From an uncultured Erysipelotrichaceae bacterium (GTDB taxonomy: Bacteria > Bacillota_I > Bacilli_A > RF39 > UBA660), in the NCBI GenBank assembly GCA_902766815.1, contig CACXEZ010000075.1, forward strand, positions 1-10,313: 10,313 bases of DNA. Direction: 5' to 3'. Under the pieces are notes generated by a model. It was given only the letters and a program-made list of their open reading frames with translations, did no database searches and was not told the origin of the DNA. Every line of letters begins with the position of its first letter. Within the stretch, counting starts at the first letter, position 1. The position numbers and the translations under genes are program-made. Positions 7,547-10,313 of the stretch are shown here, one piece after another.

Positions 7547-7577
7547 AAGTCAACCTCCTTTAAAAATTTTTTTGAAT

Positions 7578-7606
7578 ATTATATCTTATAAGAAGTAAAA
7601 ATACAA
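7578..7606 (-). promoter_or_regulatory. SigA-like promoter for the membrane protein-U32 operon
   Basis: On the minus strand TTGTAT (7601-7606) is followed after 17 bases by TATAAT (7578-7583). The -35 hexamer is part of the 3' arm of the rpmA terminator, so the terminator and the next promoter overlap. The predicted start near 7571 leaves a leader of about 25 bases before the ATG. Confidence 0.7.
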
Positions 7607-7625
7607 GGGATTTCCTTGTATTTTT
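7597..7625 (-). terminator. Strong intrinsic terminator of rplU-prp-rpmA
   Basis: AAAAATACAAGG and CCTTGTATTTTT form a perfect 12-bp stem with a 5-base loop, beginning one base after the rpmA stop codon and ending in T5. The A-rich 5' arm and T-rich 3' arm would allow it to work in both directions. Confidence 0.85.
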
Positions 7626-7626
7626 A

Positions 7627-7920
7627 TTAAGCTCTCGTTTCATAAACACTAGCTTGTTTTTTATCTTTACCAACACGTTCATACTTTACATATCCACTAA
7701 TTTTAGCGAATAACGTATCGTCTGTACCTCTTCCTACATTTTTACCTGGATGAATTTTGGTACCTCTTTGACGATAAATGATAGAACCTGCTTCTATATA
7801 TTCTCCATCTGCAGCTTTTGCGCCTAATCTTCTACCAGCTGAATCTCTACCATTGCTTGTAGATGATTGTCCTTTTTTATGAGCAAATGTTTGGATATTA
7901 AATTCTAAAAATTTTACCAT
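7627..7920 (-). CDS. rpmA: 50S ribosomal protein L27 with cleavable N-terminal extension
   Basis: The 97-residue protein contains the L27 core: [47 protein letters not shown]. It begins with a Firmicute-type extension (LEFNIQTFA then HKKG) that fits the site cut by the protease Prp, with predicted cleavage after A13. The mature N-terminal tail reaches the peptidyl-transferase centre, so cleavage is required for function in Firmicutes. The Prp gene lies directly upstream, overlapping by one base (TAATG), with AGGAGG in its last codons as ribosome binding site. The protein has a QSSTSN variant where many homologues read GGGSTKN. Confidence 0.97.
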   Translation of the reverse strand: MVKFLEFNIQTFAHKKGQSSTSNGRDSAGRRLGAKAADGEYIEAGSIIYRQRGTKIHPGKNVGRGTDDTLFAKISGYVKYERVGKDKKQASVYETRA

Positions 7921-8234
7921 TATTCTTCCTCCTTATCTAATTTAATGTTTTTAGGATACTGTTTTTCTAAACTTGTCAAACATCTAATCATATTTTCAAG
8001 TAAAGTGATTGTTGTTTTATCATAATTTAGTACTTTGATTATTTTTTTATCATTGTTATCTTCTACTTTAATTGTTTCTCCATTTAGAGCAAATATTCCA
8101 TTTATAGTACAAAGATAAGTAGCACTTACAGCGGCACAAACAATATCTTTTCCATATTCATTATAATTAGCATGTCCCTCTAAAATAATTTTTTTTAGTA
8201 CTTGTTTATTTTGAACAATATGAATCCTAATCAT
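7920..8234 (-). CDS. prp: Ribosomal-processing cysteine protease Prp
   Basis: With the start used here the protein has 104 residues. It shows the Prp signature GHA.....[10 protein letters not shown] with catalytic H21 and C33, twelve residues apart as in the Staphylococcus enzyme (H22/C34). Prp removes the N-terminal extension of L27 in the cytoplasm. Its gene sits between rplU and rpmA, the usual Firmicute arrangement. ATG 8234 is chosen over an in-frame GTG at 8243, because that GTG lies inside the Shine-Dalgarno sequence AAGGTGA (8240-8246), five bases before ATG 8234. That ribosome site also overlaps the rplU stop codon (TAAGGTGA), so both junctions of the operon look translationally coupled. 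Confidence 0.95.
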   Translation of the reverse strand: MIRIHIVQNKQVLKKIILEGHANYNEYGKDIVCAAVSATYLCTINGIFALNGETIKVEDNNDKKIIKVLNYDKTTITLLENMIRCLTSLEKQYPKNIKLDKEEE

Positions 8235-8244
8235 GATGGTCACC

Positions 8245-8544
8245 TTATTTAATTTTTTTAATTACAACTTTTGTGTATGGTTGACGATGACCTTGTTTTT
8301 TTCTTGTACTAGTTTTATTAGGTTTGTATGTAAAGATGTGAATTTTTTTACCTTTACCATTTTTTACTACTTCGCCTTCAACACTAGCACCTTTTACATA
8401 AGGATTTCCGATAACCCCATTTGCCATAAGAACTTTGTCAAAAACAACTTTTTCTCCAACTTCTGCATCTAATTTCTCAATATAGATTTCTTCGCCAACA
8501 GATACTGAATATTGTTTTCCACCAGTTTCAATAATTGCTTTCAT
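8245..8544 (-). CDS. rplU: 50S ribosomal protein L21
   Basis: The 99-residue protein matches L21 along its length: [18 protein letters not shown] at the start, [20 protein letters not shown], and the C-terminal [23 protein letters not shown] segment that contacts 23S rRNA. Length is normal (99-104). ATG 8544 has AAGGAGGT six bases upstream. It is the first gene of rplU-prp-rpmA, driven by a strong promoter and preceded by a structured leader. Confidence 0.97.
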   Translation of the reverse strand: MKAIIETGGKQYSVSVGEEIYIEKLDAEVGEKVVFDKVLMANGVIGNPYVKGASVEGEVVKNGKGKKIHIFTYKPNKTSTRKKQGHRQPYTKVVIKKIK

Positions 8545-8547
8545 ATT

Positions 8548-8653
8548 TTACCTCCTTAACATATATTTGGATTAAGACTCGCCTTTAAGGTAACTTTACG
8601 TATTTTAAACCTTTTTAGTGCGGTTGAGTAAACAACTCGAGGTCCTTAAAACA
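8548..8653 (-). promoter_or_regulatory. L21 leader RNA (rplU 5' untranslated region)
   Basis: The roughly 110-base leader matches the position expected for the Firmicute L21 leader. A long helix can form between minus-strand TTTTAAGGACC (8641-8651) and GGTTTAAAA (8603-8611), with two bulged G. Inside it GAGT/ACTC (8635-8638 and 8626-8629) makes a small hairpin. Further on, TTACCTTAA (8585-8593) can pair with TTAAGG of the ribosome binding site (8548-8559), a candidate anti-Shine-Dalgarno switch. L21 leaders are thought to bind L21 for feedback control. Identity is inferred from location and folding; it was not matched to a covariance model. Confidence 0.7.
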
Positions 8654-8659
8654 TTTAAG

Positions 8660-8688
8660 ATTTTACCATAAAATCATTTACAAGTCAA
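8660..8688 (-). promoter_or_regulatory. Strong SigA-like promoter for rplU-prp-rpmA
   Basis: TTGACT (8683-8688), a 17-base spacer, and TAAAAT (8660-8665) preceded by TGG, an extended -10. The predicted start at about 8653 is at the first base of the leader's long helix, which supports both calls. Confidence 0.8.
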
Positions 8689-8710
8689 ATAAAATAAGTA
8701 CTTTTCTTTA

Positions 8711-8740
8711 GAAAAAGAACAACATTGCTGTTATTCTTCT
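8711..8740 (-). terminator. Intrinsic terminator of the M23 peptidase gene
   Basis: AAGAATAACA and TGTTGTTCTT pair over 10 bp (one G-U) around a GCAA tetraloop, followed by five T. It lies 10-40 bases after the stop codon and separates this gene from the rplU promoter. Confidence 0.85.
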
Positions 8741-8749
8741 TATATATTT

Positions 8750-9934
8750 TTATAATTTACTTCCAATTCCTTTCATTGCTGGGAAGAATCTAACTGGGTC
8801 AAATGTGCTACCTGCTGTATTGGATGCGCCAATTGTTCCTGCACCATTTGCCATTGCAAAGTGTAAGTGGGCCCCCTTAGTACAAGTATCGTTCCATTTT
8901 GCAATTTCTTGAGCTCCTCCTCCACTATAACCAATGATTTGTCCACCGGTTACTTTGCTTCCTACAGAAACATTAGCAGATAACAAATGCATGTATAAAG
9001 ATACATAATAACTTCCATTATAATTATGTTTAATTTGAATGACATATCCCCCACAACTCTCACTGGGATTATTGACTTTCCAGTAAACACGTGAAGAAAT
9101 TACTTCTCCATTTGCAACAGCCTTTACGGGCGTTCCTTCACTGACGGCTAAATCTACAGCATAATGGTATCTGTTTTCATCCCAACCATAATTAGATGAT
9201 TGTCTAAATGTTGAGATTGGATAAGTCCAGCCATTTACAGCTGCTATACCACTACAATTATCTACATCTTGATCTAGTGTACATCCTTGGGCTTTATAAT
9301 TAGCAATTCTTTTCTTTTTCTCAGCAATTTGTCCGGCAATGGATAAGCTATCATCATTGTCACTCTTATTTTGTACTTGAACGATTAAGTATTTAGCTTG
9401 TAAATCACTTTTCTTTTTAGCGAGTTCTTCTTGCTTTTTAGCAAGAGTTTCTTTTTTTTCATTTAGTTTTTCAATTAATTTATTTAATTCATCCATTAAT
9501 TGATTATTATAATCACTCATTTGAGTTACTACGGCATAGCGATAGATAAAGTCTGTATAGCTTTCTGCATCCATTACATACTCTAACATACTATCTCCAT
9601 GACTGTTCATTAGTTGTAGAAAAAGCAGCATTTGATTCGTTTCTTCTTTTTTCTTAGCTATTTCTGCTTCACTTTTTTGAATTTCATTCTCTGCTGATAT
9701 TATTTCTTGTTGTGCAGACTTGATCTCAGACTCTGTACTAGCAATGCTGGCTTGAATATTTTTTAATTCTGTTTGGCTTAAATTAGCTTTATTTTTAGCA
9801 GCATTATAGCTTTTTTCTAATTGAGCTAATTCGTTTTGTAATTGTCTTAACGTTAGGGCACTGGGTTCTTTACAATTTACAAAAAAAAGAATATTTATTA
9901 AGAAGAATATAAAAATATACTTTATTTTTCTCAT
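8750..9934 (-). CDS. Secreted M23 peptidase with N-terminal coiled coil (EnvC-like murein hydrolase)
   Basis: The protein has 394 residues from the chosen start. An N-terminal hydrophobic segment (about 4-20) is followed by FVNC (C21), a non-standard lipobox, and by PSA-LT, a possible signal peptidase I site; whether it is a lipoprotein is open. Two Lys/Glu-rich coiled coils cover about 29-105 and 140-190. The M23 domain starts near 235 and is intact: H257 and D261 (HYAVD), H316 (YMHL), H356 and H358 (HLHF). It should cut peptide cross-bridges of peptidoglycan outside the cell. Unlike E. coli EnvC, the zinc ligands are all kept, so it is likely an active enzyme. Cysteines at 218/227 and 294/351 could form disulfides. 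ATG 9934 is preferred over GTG 9943, which lies inside the AAGGTGG ribosome site five bases upstream. It has its own promoter and terminator. Confidence 0.93.
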   Translation of the reverse strand: MRKIKYIFIFFLINILFFVNCKEPSALTLRQLQNELAQLEKSYNAAKNKANLSQTELKNIQASIASTESEIKSAQQEIISAENEIQKSEAEIAKKKEETNQMLLFLQLMNSHGDSMLEYVMDAESYTDFIYRYAVVTQMSDYNNQLMDELNKLIEKLNEKKETLAKKQEELAKKKSDLQAKYLIVQVQNKSDNDDSLSIAGQIAEKKKRIANYKAQGCTLDQDVDNCSGIAAVNGWTYPISTFRQSSNYGWDENRYHYAVDLAVSEGTPVKAVANGEVISSRVYWKVNNPSESCGGYVIQIKHNYNGSYYVSLYMHLLSANVSVGSKVTGGQIIGYSGGGAQEIAKWNDTCTKGAHLHFAMANGAGTIGASNTAGSTFDPVRFFPAMKGIGSKL

Positions 9935-9952
9935 CCTTACCACCTTGACAAC

Positions 9953-9981
9953 ATTATAAAAGAAAAAAGAAGATAAGTCAA
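9953..9981 (-). promoter_or_regulatory. SigA-like promoter of the M23 gene with very short leader
   Basis: TTGACT (9976-9981), a 17-base spacer, and a perfect TATAAT (9953-9958). The expected start at about 9946 coincides with the first base of AAGGTGG, so the untranslated leader would be only about a dozen bases and begin with the ribosome binding site. Confidence 0.8.
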
Positions 9982-10069
9982 TTTATTATTATGGCAATCG
10001 CATAAAAATTTTTTATAAAAATATGAGATAATATTTTTTATATTATTAAAATTATCGTGTATTCTTATA

Positions 10070-10313
10070 TAAAAGGGTGTGTGATAATTTATGAAATCTT
10101 TATTTCATCATTTTGAAGTATTAGAAGATCCAAGAGATATAAGAGGAAAAAGACATGAACTAATTAATATATTAATTATGACTATATATGGAATTTTATG
10201 TGGTTATACTGATTTTACAAATCTCGCTGATTTTCTTAAAGTATACGAAGAATATTTTACAAATTTATTACATCTAGAAAATGGTACACCATCTCATGAT
10301 ACTCTTTCTAATG
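10070..10313 (+). mobile_element. Left part of an ISAs1-type insertion sequence (cut by window edge)
   Basis: The element is inferred from its transposase. The left boundary is not resolved: an end near the GGGTGTGTGATAATTT just before the ATG is possible, but the partner repeat lies outside the window. The 100 bases between the M23 promoter and this gene show no other feature. Confidence 0.5.
10091..10313 (+). CDS. ISAs1 family transposase, N-terminal fragment
   Basis: The open frame runs from ATG 10091 off the right edge, giving 74 codons. It matches the N-terminal, transposase-associated domain of ISAs1 elements: HFEVLEDPRDIRGKRHELIN, then ILIMTIYGILCGYTDFTNLADF, and LENGTPSHDTLSN. The catalytic DDE core lies beyond the window, so intactness cannot be judged; the part seen has no stop or shift. 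It is the only plus-strand gene here. The best upstream purine run (AAGGG) is about 12 bases from the ATG, a weak ribosome site, as is common for transposases. Confidence 0.88.
   Translation, partial: MKSLFHHFEVLEDPRDIRGKRHELINILIMTIYGILCGYTDFTNLADFLKVYEEYFTNLLHLENGTPSHDTLSN

Noticed and set aside
8233..8472. 79-codon plus-strand open frame, Phe-rich
   Set aside because: It is antisense to rplU, and its Phe/Asn-rich composition is the complement of lysine-rich ribosomal protein codons.
1..10313. Recoded TGA (Trp) as in mollicutes
   Set aside because: All genes read through without internal TGA and Trp is TGG. TGA is absent as a stop (eight TAA, one TAG), which AT-richness alone could explain.

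Overview
The window looks like a low-GC Gram-positive (Bacillota) chromosome. Base composition is strongly AT-rich, promoters are SigA-like (TTGACT/TTGTAT-N17-TATAAT) and Shine-Dalgarno sites are strong. The L21-Prp-L27 operon is present, with the Firmicute-type N-terminal extension on L27. Tryptophan is read from TGG and no TGA is used as a stop here, but no recoded TGA is seen either, so the standard code fits. Three cell-wall proteins argue against a wall-less mollicute; an uncultured gut Erysipelotrichia/RF39-like lineage is a reasonable guess, not a demonstrated one.

Layout, all on the minus strand except the last gene. Positions 1-1486 hold a secreted SH3-domain glucosaminidase whose C-terminus runs off the left edge. 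Positions 1601-2032 hold tadA. Positions 2136-3512 hold a protein with a degenerate amidase domain and five LysM repeats, just downstream of an Mn-type superoxide dismutase gene (3569-4183). After a 254-bp gap carrying a terminator come a U32/DUF3656 (RlhA-type) protein (4438-6642) and a five-helix membrane protein with a lysozyme-like C-terminal domain (6665-7546), which share one promoter. Then comes the rplU-prp-rpmA operon (7627-8544) with its L21 leader, and an M23 murein hydrolase with a coiled coil (8750-9934). The right edge (10091-10313, plus strand) is the start of an ISAs1-type transposase.

The genes fall into three themes. The first is translation: L21, L27, the protease Prp that matures L27, TadA (wobble inosine), and a U32 protein of the family that modifies 23S rRNA. 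The second is the cell wall: glucosaminidase, M23 peptidase, the LysM protein and possibly the membrane/lysozyme-like protein. The third is oxidative defence (SOD). Most transcription units have a recognisable promoter and an intrinsic terminator, so the region reads as short neighbouring units rather than one long operon.

I do not see a clear new multi-gene system. The most interesting points are the LysM protein, whose amidase domain has lost nearly all its catalytic residues and which has no signal peptide; the membrane protein whose lysozyme-like domain is predicted to face the cytoplasm; paired cysteines in the exported wall proteins; and an L21 leader with a possible anti-Shine-Dalgarno segment.
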